Shown here piece by piece: positions 36,801-48,340 of a stretch of DNA of 64,000 nt. The position numbers and the translations under genes are program-made. Origin of the DNA: Melanocharis versteri. Lineage: Eukaryota; Chordata; Aves; Passeriformes; Melanocharitidae. Positions within the stretch are counted from its first letter, which is position 1; every line of letters starts with the position of its first letter. The notes below the pieces were generated by a model. That model was not told the DNA's origin, made no database searches, and saw only the letters and a list, made by a program, of their open reading frames with translations. Location: assembly GCA_013397845.1 (NCBI GenBank), contig VZTG01004619.1, positions 372,001-436,000 of the forward strand, read 5' to 3'.

Positions 36801-38181
36801 ACAAACCTTCCTGACAGAATAACAATCTGAACAGGGAAAAAAAATCCTGCTACTGATTTGATCAATTTTGCTGCACTGCTTTGTATTCCACAGGCAGGAT
36901 GTGTAGGATTACTACGATCAAACTGTGTAGGATTAATATCGTCTGCATACGTAGTAGAAGTCCCATGGGTTTTCCCTTTATCTGTACATATGACAGGAAT
37001 CCCAGTCTGCTACCATAGTGGGAAACTACAGCACCCTCTCAACTGCACCTAATCTAGCATGCTGCAGTTTGAGTGAGATTGTTCTTTACAACAGTAGATG
37101 AATACAGAGAGTGTGTCAAAGCAAAATTATTCCTGAAGGAAAGATGTTTTGTACGTGGTTCCAACCTGCTTTTCAATAATTAAACGAGCTAACAATTTCA
37201 TTTTCTCACATTCAGACTTTAAAAACATGCATGTTTTAAAAATATTTGTAAATTTTTCAGGCTCATCTCTTTTCTTGTTTTTGATTTTTTTGTTTATTTG
37301 TAGGTTTTTTTGTTGCTTTGCCTAATAAAGCTTAATAGCTCTTTTCAAATTAAACTAAATTAATATGCCAGCTGTACCCAGTTTTGAGCACACAAAGCCC
37401 CCAACGGTTTATAATAAATTAATACATATGGTTATAGTACATCTTAACATGAAGCTCTCATTTGCATGTTGGATGCCAGATTCTATTAGTTTTGCTTCAT
37501 AGTTCTTAGATTAAGTTTATCTCAAGACATCACTCTCCCTGCCGATAAGTACAATTAAGTACATATTAATTTGCCCTAAGTGGATTTTCCTATTCTGGTT
37601 TATAACCCATGGATGCATGTTTACGAAAGAAGTGTTCTAAATTCCAATATTTTCTTACTGCCCCACAAAACCTGTAATCCCTCTCCCCTGTGAGCTTTCA
37701 TTATCCAGCTGTGACTTGCACTGACTGTTTTTTCAGTTCAGTTAATACAGGCACCATTGCTTTAAAATGGCATTGATTTGGTTGTCACCACAATTTAGCA
37801 TGTACATAATCAGCATCTCAGCAGCAGCCTCTCCTCTTCATTTGTCTTTCACTAAAAAGAAACTCTGTAAGCAGAGATTCCCTCAACCATTTATTGAGCT
37901 CTAAGTTCTAGCAAAGACCAGACATGAAGGCATCATGGCTGCTTGCAGTGCAGATGACTCCTGAAATTACGATGAAAAAGTCAGATCGTCTGTAGCTGTT
38001 TGTTTCTCAGTTCTGGGCTGCATTTCCAACGCAGATGTCTAGAGCACTTTGGTGTGCTGTAAAATATCCTATTTGGCTTTCAGCTTCTGGTCTAGAATGG
38101 TGCAGTGTCCTGCAGATCCTGTGCCATAACTGCCTGACTTGCTATGTGCTAAAGATGTGTGTGATAAAGCTCTATAACTAC

Positions 38182-38229
38182 AGACACACACACACACACA
38201 CATACATACATATATATATATATATATAA
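38182..38229 (+). repeat. (CA)n(TACA)n(TA)n compound microsatellite
   Basis: About ten CA units run into two TACA units and then about nine TA units. Likely length-polymorphic. Confidence 0.95.
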
Positions 38230-39469
38230 ACTACATCTTCAAGGTAAACAGAAGCATGCATGCCTAGAAATGACAATTTTGGTAGAAGAGTGCTAATGAA
38301 AATGCTACCCACACACTGCATTAATGCTACACCCATGTGTAGTGTTTGGAGTCCATGCAGAATACTAGCAGAGTAGTGCCACATTCCCTAAATATTTTTT
38401 AAACCAAATACAATACAGTGGGAGGTTTTTTGTGATACTTTACTCTTATAAATCTTAAATGTCTTGCTTCCTTTACAGACAGAAGTTAGGATATTCTTAT
38501 ATCCACCAACTATCATTAAAGTTTTGTAAAAGCTAGATAAGAAAGAAGCAGTTAAACAAATTAAATATAATTAGTATCAACTTTTCTTCTGACGTTATTT
38601 TAACTGATGACTGAAATTATTAATTTTATAGTCTTAGCTTTCAGTGACAGTGGTTTTCCCATCAAGTCATTATTGGGAAAAGTATGCAAAATATAGTTAC
38701 AGAGCTGTTGTTTCTTTTTATGGAAATGAGAAAAAAAATATAGTCAAAACTGGACTGTATGGATTTGCTCATGGTGTAACCGTGATTAGGATATATTAGA
38801 AAATTCATGGAAAGTAAAGCCCAATTCATTAGCCTAAAAAGTAAAGAGTAATTCAAATTAGGTAGTTTAATATTTGTTCCCAATATTGCATCATATCTTT
38901 AATGATTTATTAATTATGGCATTGGGCTCAGCAGCTTTCTGCTCGGCAGAAAGAGTAAGTCTTCTGGAAGAATAGGTATGTCCGTAGGGTTTGCTGGAGA
39001 CTTCAAGAGAAGCTACGCCTTTTTTGGGAGCCAGCAAGCCACGAGATCTCAAACATGCCATTTCACAGAGGAAAATGCAAAAATACTGAACAGAAACATT
39101 TTAATAAATATTTTGCCTATTCAACGTTTTTATATGGTGGGTTGTATTTGGAGGAAATGTGGTTTATTTTACCTGTCTGTAGAGAATGAAACTGGACTCT
39201 AAGGAGTGGTATCTACATTCAAGTCACATCACTGTCCTGATGAACAACCCAACAAATCTGGAAATGATCGAAGAAAATCCTTGTGGTTTTGCTCCCTGAT
39301 CCAATGACTATTTATGCATTTACTTGAGAGTCATTGGTAAAATAACATCAGAAGAAGCCACTGGAACCAAGACTTTTTCTTTGCAAGGTAGTGACTTCCA
39401 AACCAACCTTCAGGTTCCCTTACTTCTCCTAATCTCATGAGTCTTGCTTTCTATTCTGACTGTGGCCAG

Positions 39470-39568
39470 CAGCTGGGAGATGCCATCACATCAGGGACAC
39501 TGGCCAAGGATGAATTACAGATGATGGGAGAAAAGGAAAATGCAACAGTTTTTGGCAGGCTCACAAAG
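39470..39568 (+). CDS. Candidate 99-nt phase-0 exon
   Basis: A moderate acceptor (CTTTCTATTCTGACTGTGGCCAG, with a CAGCAG tandem choice) and donor AAAG-GTAAAA enclose 33 open codons. These begin QLGDAITSGTLAKDELQMMG and end FGRLTK. The composition is protein-like and hydrophilic. The frame extends upstream to an ATG at 39437, so a 58-codon stand-alone frame to 39610 is an alternative reading. It is in phase with the candidates at 23409 and 60977. I do not recognise the sequence, and the acceptor is not strong. Confidence 0.2.
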
Positions 39569-41282
39569 GTAAAACCCAGAACTTTTCATGGAAGCTTATC
39601 AGGTTTTTAAAGGACAAAGAAAGAAGTAGTTATCCTTGTGTAGTCTCTACACAGTGAGATTTCTGGCAGTTGGCTAATATCAGCAACCACTGGGGAAAAA
39701 AAAATTATCTGTCTCCTGTAAATGTTCAAAGACCTCCCAGGTAATATATCCCTTCTAAAAATACATTAACTCTCGTGATGTGGATTGATGAGCACCCTGA
39801 TTGATGTTATTCTTCTCTTAATCTTTGCTTTTTGCACAATTATCTGGGTTTTTTAGCCATCACTCCTTTTGTGGTCAAGGTGGTTGAAGTGTTAAACTCT
39901 ACAAGATGTCATTGTCGTTCTGAAGTTAGGGGCTCTGTATGCTTTCAGTTGTGTCATAAAATAGCTACTGGTAGCAAAGCCATCCAGTAGACGGTTCTCT
40001 GAAGTAGGCAGCTGTAATTCAGGAGGTATATTTTGAGATATTCAGCAGGACACCAATATTTTATGAATCATACAGACATCATTATGAAATTTACAGGATG
40101 ACAGAAGATATGTAAAGGGATGCCCTTTCTGAACCCTGGCAGCAGATGACTTCAGCAGTTCTTTCTGTTCTGGATCAGCTGTCCCTTTCATGGAGCTTAA
40201 TATCTATACAAATTGATATTTTAAAAATCAAAAGACAAAACTAGTCACAGGCCTTCTAAATTTCCTGTCCTGACATAAGAAAAGGGAAAAAAGAACAGAA
40301 AAAAGACCAGAAATATCTGTTAAAGCCATATAAATATTGGTGTATATAAATTGTACAGGACAAAAATAAAGAGTTGTAGGTAGCAGGTATGACAATGGAA
40401 TCTAGTAACCTTTTAGCCTGTGTTCTTTGCCATAATCATGATTCCAGGGATATGTAGCAATGCATATAAAAATAAATTGCTTCTAATATAGAAGTGAAAG
40501 GTTTTCTGAAAAATACTGATGGTGATAGAGCTAGAATAATTGGCCTTGTTCCAGCACTTTGTACAGATTTTTTACCCTAAACCACCAAATTTCATCTGAT
40601 TAATAATGACTCTTTCAGCACTAGAAATGTGGGGTTTTTTTTCAAGACTTCCATCGATTCTCTAAGGAACAAAAACACTTCACATGCCATGCGCCTAAAT
40701 ACAACAGTTTGAATTTTAAGCAACTAGCATTTGCAAGGAAATGAAATGCAATCTAAAGACCAGGACTTTTTCAAAGGAGTTATTTGCAGAATAATAAGGC
40801 TTACTGGGAACTGCAATGTGCTCTGGGAAAACCTGCAAGTAGTAGAGAAATTCACTGAATGGAATATTCATTATTTGCTTAGCTCTAGTCACTACCTCTC
40901 TAATTCTGCCACACAAGGGAAGCACTGTTTAGTGCCCAGTAACATTAGACAAACCCACAAGCCTTCAGTTCTAGGCACATTTCATAGAAAAACACAGGAT
41001 TTAAGTTCGTGTTTGAGACACCCTTCACGATTATAGTTTCCAGCTTTGTATCCTCTGCGACAAAAAGGACTGTGATTAGCACAGCACCTTCCACAGTCTG
41101 ACTGCTCTAAACAGATGGAAAAAGATAAGTATTTTCCTGGCCCAATGGAATTTTTATTAGTTCCCATCCTATCTCTCCCTGTATTTTTTGATTAAGCTGA
41201 GTACTGTGGGATCAGTTTTCCAAATTTTTGCTATCAGACCACTGCTCCAGAATTCATCTCCTCTAAAGAAGTCACCTTCCAA

Positions 41283-41318
41283 TTTCTTTTCTTTTCTTTT
41301 CTTTTCTTTTCTTTTTTC
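41283..41318 (+). repeat. (TTTTC)n microsatellite
   Basis: Six near-perfect TTTTC units followed by T6. Pure pyrimidine on the plus strand. Confidence 0.93.
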
Positions 41319-41759
41319 ATTTTTTCCCATGAACTATTTGTATCCATTTGTTCTTATCCTGGTGTTCTGCTTTAGGTTAACCTACAGTTTTCTCGATGTC
41401 CTTAACTTCATGCATTTATCCTCTGCAATGCAGGGCTAAGCACAGTCAAATCCAAAAGTTTCAAATTAACAAAGTATTCAAATCGGCATTGAAGTTTGAT
41501 GTCCGTGTCTAAGTTAGACTTTAAGTACATAAGTCTTCATATAGATAAAATAAAATCTGGATTTTTAGGGCAAAATATCTATCTGACACTCATGCCTTTT
41601 CAAACATCTGTTTAATCCACATTGCAAACTGGTGTTAACACCCACACAGATACAAGGAGAAATAAGTTACAAGAATGCAATTCTGTTTTATGAATATTTT
41701 TGTAATGTTATGCATTTGTGCTAAATTTTCCCATCAGGTTATGTGACTAAAGGGTTATA

Positions 41760-42526
41760 TCCATCAACACAAAGGAGCACAGAATAATGCTGATGGGCAC
41801 AGGGTGATTCCAAATAGCCCCAAGAGAGACATGAGCCCCTGACCTGGTGCCTCCGCGAGGTGTCCTAGGAGAATCTTAGCCCTGTGGGCTGGAAGTGACA
41901 CTGACACCATGGAGCAGTGGAAAACCACCTTATAGACTGCCAGTGTGGGTTGTGGGATGAAGTGGAAAAAACTTGGGGATTGCATCAGGGCGGGATGGGT
42001 GGGATGTTTTAAGAGATCGAAGTGTTAAAGGTTAATGACTCAAATAATCCATTTGCAAAAACAGCAGGTGTTTTGCTGAGGCCAGGTTTGCAGCTCCCAG
42101 CTGAAGGGGAAGAGGAGAGTTTTTGGGGGTGTGATGGCAGAACTTCTGATTCTCCTAAGAACAGCCCAGGTGCAGAGGAGGAGGACAAACCAACCTTTGT
42201 TTAGCAAGAACCTGCAGTTTGAGCCAGATAAGGGGAAAGGCCAAAAAGCAGATCCTGCAAGCTGGGATAATGCTTTTTATCATGACAATGCCTTCCCTCC
42301 CTCCCGATAAGGCTCAGGTGTAAATCTCCCCCTCCCCAACCCCTGAGGAGGTATTCAGTGTCCTTTCACTCTAATCCACCCCAAGGGATCTATTAACAAA
42401 ATCCTCAGGGCTGGGTGGCAACAGAGGTCTAATAGAGCAAGAAAAGGCAAGTATAAAGATAAACCAATGTGGGAAAATAGTGATAAGGAGACGCATTAGG
42501 CTGTAAATAGTGCATGTTCAGGGCAC
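41760..42526. other. Unassigned GC-richer block upstream of a CR1
   Basis: Base composition rises sharply near 41764 and stays higher to the CR1 at 42527. It contains GGGCGGGATGGGTGGGATG near 41990 and purine-rich GAAGGGGAAGAGGAGAG near 42103, plus C-rich CTCCCCCTCCCCAACCCC near 42327. A 60-codon plus frame at 42022-42204 (no ATG) ends GAEEEDKPTFV. I could not match it to CR1, either LTR family or a gene. An unfamiliar LTR or other old repeat is the most likely explanation. Confidence 0.4.
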
Positions 42527-42738
42527 TACTCAGAGAGTAGAAAGATACTGGAATGCGTTGCCCAGAGAAGTTGTGGCTACGCCTTCCCTGGGGAAGTGTT
42601 CAAGGCCAGGTTGAATGAAGCTCTGAGCAACCCGATCTAGTGGGTGTCATCCCTGGCCATAGCAGGGGGTTGGAACTAGAGGCTCTTTAAGATCCCTTCC
42701 CACACAAGCCTGTCTATGATTTCTATGTTTTCTATGAA
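42527..42738 (+). mobile_element. CR1 LINE 3'-end fragment
   Basis: Sense tail with 'GGAATGCGTTGCCCAGAGAAG', 'TGTTCAAGGCCAGGTTGAAT', 'GAGCAACCCGATCTAGTGGG', 'GGGGGTTGGAACTAGAGGCT', 'TTTAAGATCCCTTCC' and tail octamers (CTATGATTTCTATGTTTTC). About 210 bases remain. Confidence 0.93.
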
Positions 42739-43682
42739 TAGAGCTACAGAAGCCTCATCTCTGTCAGGCTCCTGCATTAGGAAACTCATAACTCATACCT
42801 CTTCCACAGGTATTTGCTTTACTCCCAACAAATATGCAAAACAATAAAAATAACATAAACAGTTCTCTAATATGTATTGGAAAAAAATATATGAGATCTT
42901 CAAGGCCTAAGGAAGGCACTAGAGAAAGGCAAATTGGGTTTTGTTTGAGATATTTGTTTTGATATTAAAAAAAAGTAAAATTTGCCCAACACCATGCATT
43001 CCTAACGAACACAGCATTTTCCTCAAAGGAGACTGAGCACAATATCTGTGTAAGCATATCATCAGAAAGGCTAAAATAAATTTTGCAAAGGGTTGTACAC
43101 TTCTATCTGAAGAATACTGGGAAAAGCAGGATTGTTCTTGAAGTGCATGACTGTGAATATACCATATGCATCCCCTTAATAAAACGAAGAGAATACTACA
43201 GAGTCCTTTAGGCATACACCAGGCTTCTATGCATTAAACATACATGCAATGTGCACATGGAAGCTGTGCTGCTAATGCAGTTTTGCAGTGACAAAAGTTG
43301 TCCCTCACTGTATCAAGCAGGGAGAAATGTGGGAAAAGCATTACTAATGGTGCCATCTTGTGTTTGAGATCTGGAAATGTTGCATAACTTCTTGTGATAA
43401 TCGATTTGTAACCAACTTTACGAACTGAGAGTGTACAAGACTTTGGAGCCTGAACTTAAGTTGACGGACAAGAAATCAGGTTTTGAGGTTTGATTCTGCA
43501 AAACACTTCGTGTTTGAATATATAGGATTTTTTAATAAATGAATATTTTGGATGATTAATCAAATAGTAATAAAAGAATACTCGCAGTGATTTTCTCAGT
43601 CTCCCAATCAATAACTATTTACACCTTTCCCTCTTATTCTTATTTTGTTCTATTTTAAAATTTACAAATTTAAAGTCTATAG

Positions 43683-43820
43683 AAAAAACCAAAACAAAAA
43701 CAAACAAACAAAAAAAAAAACACACAAAAAACAAAAAAAAAACCAAAAAACCCCACCAAAAAAACCCACAACAAAACAAAACAAAACCAACAACAACAAC
43801 AACAAAAACAACCAAAACTA
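43683..43820 (+). repeat. A/C-rich, G-poor low-complexity tract
   Basis: About 138 bases with only one G, at the second position, made of CAAA, AACC, CCCC and a (CAA)n run near 43790-43805. Opposite-strand frames rich in F, V, W and G are artefacts. Confidence 0.93.
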
Positions 43821-45485
43821 CAAATATTGCAAGGGATTCCTAAAATACTTTTGAAAGAGAAAGCCAAAAAATTGAAAAAATCTTAGAAACACCTAGAAGT
43901 GCCTGCAAATTAACCAAATGTTTCCTACTTACTTCCTCATAACTTAAATGACACAAAAAAGGTGAGGAAAATGCAACCTTTTGCAAAAAGAAGTAAAGCT
44001 CACAAGTCAGCATCACAGCCATCTGACTGCAAACACTCAGAGAATCACAAGCAGTGCTTGCTTTCAGTGAAGCTGATTTCTTTTGATTACAGGCTTACAA
44101 GATAAAAACTGGGCAAAGAAATACGAAAACATCTTGACATCCAGATAAGCTCCATCATATATGCAAAAGCCGACTAGTGGGAAAAGAAAAACCCACTCAA
44201 ATCAGCTTTACTTAAGACCTTAAAATAAATAGTTGCTTGTTAAAATTTATAATTACTAAAAACTTGTTGCATACAGTTTGCTGATGGATTCAGTGAAAGA
44301 AAGAACAGCTTATATAGCTTAATTTTGATGTTAGCTGTTGATGTTTGAATTGCAAATCTCTGGATGTAAAATGTTTTCTAATCACTGCTGAGCTGCAACA
44401 TATCTGAAAGGGACTTTCAGTGTGCAGTGAGCAGAGTTTGCTGTCCTTGGTCTAACCATACAGGCCTGTTGGACAGAGTTCAATAACACCTGTCAAGGCA
44501 ATATTCCCATTTTGCATAGAGTAAAATGTGATCACTTGCAAACCACAGGCTTTAATTTAGCTCTTTCCTACAGTTGCTAGATTTGCTTGGTACAGCTTTG
44601 CCACCAAATTTATATTTAAACATGCATTATAAAACCCAATCCATCTTTCTATTAATATTAAAAAGAACGTGATGGCAACAAGTATGGAATAATCTACACA
44701 AGTAGGTTTCAGCCTTGATCAGCTGCTTCTCCATCACTCCCACAAATGCTGCTGGGTATTTTTCTATAATGCTCTCAGGACATCGGCAAAACCTGCCTGC
44801 AAGTGATTAACCTGATACATTTTTGAAGCTGTCATAACATCTAGAGATTATTTCTTCATGGTGGTGGTTAGAAAAAATATTAGTTTCCCGCTAACAGTTA
44901 CTGCAAATGCTACTTATTATTCCCAAATCCCTCTACTCTCTCCACCAGTTTGTCCTAGTATACACAAGGGCCCAGCTCCTGAAATTTTTTAGTCCTTTAA
45001 TCTACCTGTAGAGGGACTGCCTTTGGACAGTGTTATTGTCCACAATGTTGTTAACACTCTCAATTAAAAGAGCAACTTAAGAAGTAACATTTTGAGACAG
45101 GGTTCAGTTTGAGATTTTTTTTTCTTTTGATGTGCTATATTTTTTTAAAGGTATGTCAAACTCAGCCAGAGATCTGAACATTCGGCAGCTTTCACGGAAA
45201 CTCTTGGATTTTTGGTCTATTCCCAGCTCTACTCTTTTAACAGTTGTTCTTTTTTATTTAGCTGCTGTTTAGATTTATTTAGATAAGTTAGCCCTCACTG
45301 GCACCTAGTAGAATACATTCAGGGAATCTGCTTGTGTTTATAACTTATTTCCAGACCAGGCACACAAAACGAAGTGGTCATATTTCTATGAAACATAGCT
45401 ATGTTCTGATTTTGGAGCCGCAATTCACTTTTTTTTTCAGGCTATAAATGAAAAATACATTTGGAGATTGACTTGATTTTAAGAG

Positions 45486-45650
45486 TTATAGTTTAAAGCA
45501 AAGTTTATTATTAATATTTTGCACAACACTCTTTGTGTGGGGAAAGTGAAGCTCATAGTACTTTCAATNTGACTTATAGTTTAAAACAGTGTTTATTATT
45601 ATGCACAACACTATTTGTGTGGGGAAAGTGAAGCTCATAGTACTTTCAAT
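45486..45650 (+). repeat. Near-duplicate flanking a single N (likely assembly join)
   Basis: 83 bases before the N at 45569 and 81 bases after it are near-copies. Both start with TTATAGTTTAAA (TTAT-AGTTTAAAGC versus TTATAGTTTAAAAC). Both contain TTTATTATTA then GCACAACACT and the identical GTGGGGAAAGTGAAGCTCAT and AGTACTTTCAAT. Small indels separate them near the middle. Confidence 0.88.
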
Positions 45651-45884
45651 AAATTATAAAAAAGATTTTTAAGTTGTTTCCTTGTGGAAAATGAAATTAA
45701 AAAAAGAAAAAGAAGAAGAAGAACAAACCAGACCGTGTCAAGAAGATCACTTCAGTGCCATGGCAGGATGGAATTTTTTAACTAACTGCTAACATTTATG
45801 AAATATTGAGTGACTGCTAACCTGAAAATCAAATGAAATAGCTATAAATAGTAAAACAAAGTATCTAAAACAATCTAGCACCGG

Positions 45885-45987
45885 GAAAAAACAAACCAAC
45901 AAACAAACCAACAAGCAAACAAACAAACAACAACAAGACCCTCCCGACCCCCCCACCCAAATCCCCAAAACACAACAAACCAAAAAG
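45885..45987 (+). repeat. A/C-rich tract with C-run cluster
   Basis: CAAA and CCAA units lead into a dense set of C runs at 45939-45966, then CAAA again. The minus strand of that cluster is a canonical G-quadruplex pattern. Confidence 0.92.
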
Positions 45988-47871
45988 TCCTGAAACCAGC
46001 AACTCCAACAAAACCCTTCTCTCCTTCAGAGTAAAAGAGCTGCTATAGTAGCTGAGGGGGGCTATGAAGTAACAAACTGGGGCTCAGTGACCTCGGTTAA
46101 AGATTGTGACTGTGAAGAGGCCATTTAGATTCAGAGACTGAAAGATCTGCCTGTTCGGGTCTACTTGATGTTTCAAGATGTTTCTGATTTCAGGATCTAG
46201 GACATCTTTACAAAAGATGAATTCTTGGACATCTGTAGTCCTTCGGTATCTCCCCAGTATCTCTAAAATGAAGCAGAGGTTATATAAATACACTTAATAC
46301 TCAGGTGTTGCTGCCTGCTGAAACACATTTCAACACAGACGTAAATGTTTTTGTAAAGATATCAACAAATGACCTAGAAGGTTTGGCATTTTTAAGATGT
46401 TTTCCAAAATTCAATGGAGGAGAAATAATTTTAAAATCAATATTTGAATGAGAATATTCATGGTAAAAGATATTTCACAACATCTTCAAGACGTGCACCT
46501 CAAAACATTCACCAGGAAGAATGATGTGTATCTATTGCTTGTGATGTAGCCCAAGGAACGAGAAAGTTTAGGAGGCACCCTGCACTAACCTTCCTCTATA
46601 CTTCACTGCAGACTCAAAATCCCACATTTTCCTTTCCAGCTTTCTCAAGCTGGAACTCCAAATGAAATTAATTCAGTGGCTTTGGGAAATCTCCATCTAC
46701 AGAGGATAGTGGATGCATAGTGAGAAGACTGAAGAGGAGAAAACTGTTATATACAGGAGCAGTAACCTACCTTGTTTCTCAAAGTCTTGTGCATTTAAGG
46801 AATATATTAGGGCAACCCTCTTTGCCACTAAGCTATAGGAGGATGCAAGCTCTCAACGTGGTGAGATGTGTTAAAGTAACAGCCTGATGACTCATGGCTA
46901 CATCGCATCAGAAGGATCTAAATATTTTATGAAGCATAAAATGAGCAGTGAACTGCGCAGCACTTAACACTTGCTTACAATTCCAGCAATTACAAACTAA
47001 AGCAAGCAAATCTTTGAAAGGGGAAAGAGAGCGAGAGAAAGAGGAAACACCCTCAGTGTTTCCACAATAAAGCCCCAGTACCTAACACCTAATTTTGCAA
47101 AGAATGTGAATTCTGACTCAGTCAATTGAGGAGCAAATCCTGGAGGGTGATATTAAGAGCTTGAAAGGTTGCAGAAGAACCTCACATCAGCAAACAGTGC
47201 AAAACAAAGGAAATTTGCTGGTTTAGGACAGGTTTTGTGTTATCAGATTGCAGTTCCCCTAGGTCTTAGGGTGACATGTAACAGGGTTACTACAGGCAGC
47301 TGCAAGGTGCTCAACAGGGGCTTTTGGAAAACAAATCTGTGCCATAAGCATAAAGCTTTGTGGGGCTTTCTTTAAACCCAGTCATTATGATGGCCGAGAC
47401 AGGACTAAAAGCAGCCATCAATAAATACATTTGGTCAAGTTGTACTTTATAAATAAGTTTTTTATCTTAGCCTACTTAAGAATCACACTGAAACATGATT
47501 TTAGATATGATTTTCCCTGCTAATATGTCTGATGGATGCTTTAGTTTCAGCAAGTGAATAAATAAAACCTCTCTGTGTCTGACATTGCTAATACAAAAAA
47601 AAGTTCTGATTTTTCTTAATGTACTTCAGCCAAGTACTTCACTAATCTCTGCAGCTCCATACTAAACTAGGAACCCACTATCCATCTGAATCTCAATTAC
47701 TAGCTCTGTTGCAATTAGCTACAAAATTCTTTACTCAAGATTAGGCCAAATGACTCCAGACAGTAGCACCTGCTGAAATCTGGGTCTGGTAAACACTTTT
47801 CTGAAATGAGATGTGGATGTTTGTCTGCAGAACTTGATTTTAAATAAAAAAAAAGAAGGATAAGAAACATA

Positions 47872-47939
47872 CACTATTTTAATTTAAAAAATTAAAATAG
47901 TGAAATTAAAACTGAAAATTAAAATTTAAATTTAATTTT
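47872..47939. repeat. Adjacent AT-rich inverted repeats
   Basis: 47872-47902 is a perfect inverted repeat: 14-base arms (CACTATTTTAATTT and its complement) around three As. 47915-47939 is a second, with 9-base arms (AAAATTAAA / TTTAATTTT) around seven bases. Both could extrude as hairpins. Confidence 0.9.
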
Positions 47940-48129
47940 AAAAATTAGGACACTGAAATTAATGTAGTGCAACCTCCAGATAAAAAAAATCCAACTTCAA
48001 AATTGGATCTAACTGAAGTTGGACCATGGGTTTTGGTTGTTCTGAAATGGTAACTTTCCTTTTTTCCTTATAGCTAATTAGATTCTCTTTTACTGCAACA
48101 TGTGCAGGTTCTCTCAGTTCTTTCCTTGT

Positions 48130-48340
48130 TCACCTCTGAGAAGAGTCTCTCTCTTAACCTGTACGTACTCCCCGTAGGAAGCTGTAGACAGCAAGATGGT
48201 TCCATTTCTCCTTCTCTTCTCCACCGTGAACAACCCAGATCTCAACCTCTCCTCCCACATTCTGGCCAGCTTGGGGGCCTTTTGCTGGACTCTCCCCAAG
48301 GAGTTAATGTCTGTCTTAATCTGTAGAGCCCAAAAGCAAG
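48130..48340 (-). mobile_element. Diverged CR1 LINE internal fragment
   Basis: Antisense CR1, without the 3' tail. It has 'CTGAGAAGAGTCTCTCTC', 'GTAGGAAGCTGTAGACAGCA', 'CTCCTTCTCTTCTCCACCG', 'GAACAACCCAGATCTCAACC', 'TTTTGCTGGACTCTCCCCAA' and 'AGAGCCCAAAAGCAAG', matching the conserved order upstream of the CR1 3' end. Strongly diverged and truncated at both ends. Confidence 0.78.

Larger units (their letters stand above)
33631..41759. other. Long AT-rich unique stretch with scattered signals
   Basis: No transposon is recognised in about 8 kb. Separately listed are exon-like pieces at 33817 and 39470, a CA/TA microsatellite at 38182 and a TTTTC repeat at 41283. The longest open frame of the window (35515-36048, 177 codons) is pyrimidine-rich, begins without an ATG and has no domain. 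A segment at 37440-37640 is dense in homeodomain- and octamer-like sites. Confidence 0.6.
42739..48129. other. AT-rich unique DNA with low-complexity tracts
   Basis: No gene. Contains two A/C-rich tracts, a single-N near-duplication at 45486-45650 and AT palindromes at 47872-47939, listed separately. An exon-like segment at 46640-46720 (acceptor CCTTTCCAG, open to TAG) is not supported by a donor or a recognised peptide. Confidence 0.6.

Noticed and set aside
43615..43867. Minus-strand frames rich in F, V, W, G and C
   Set aside because: They are translations of the A/C-rich tract's complement and carry no information beyond base composition.
46640..46720. Acceptor followed by 26 open codons and a stop
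   Set aside because: No donor alternative, no recognised peptide and no CpG retention; one of many chance pseudo-exons.
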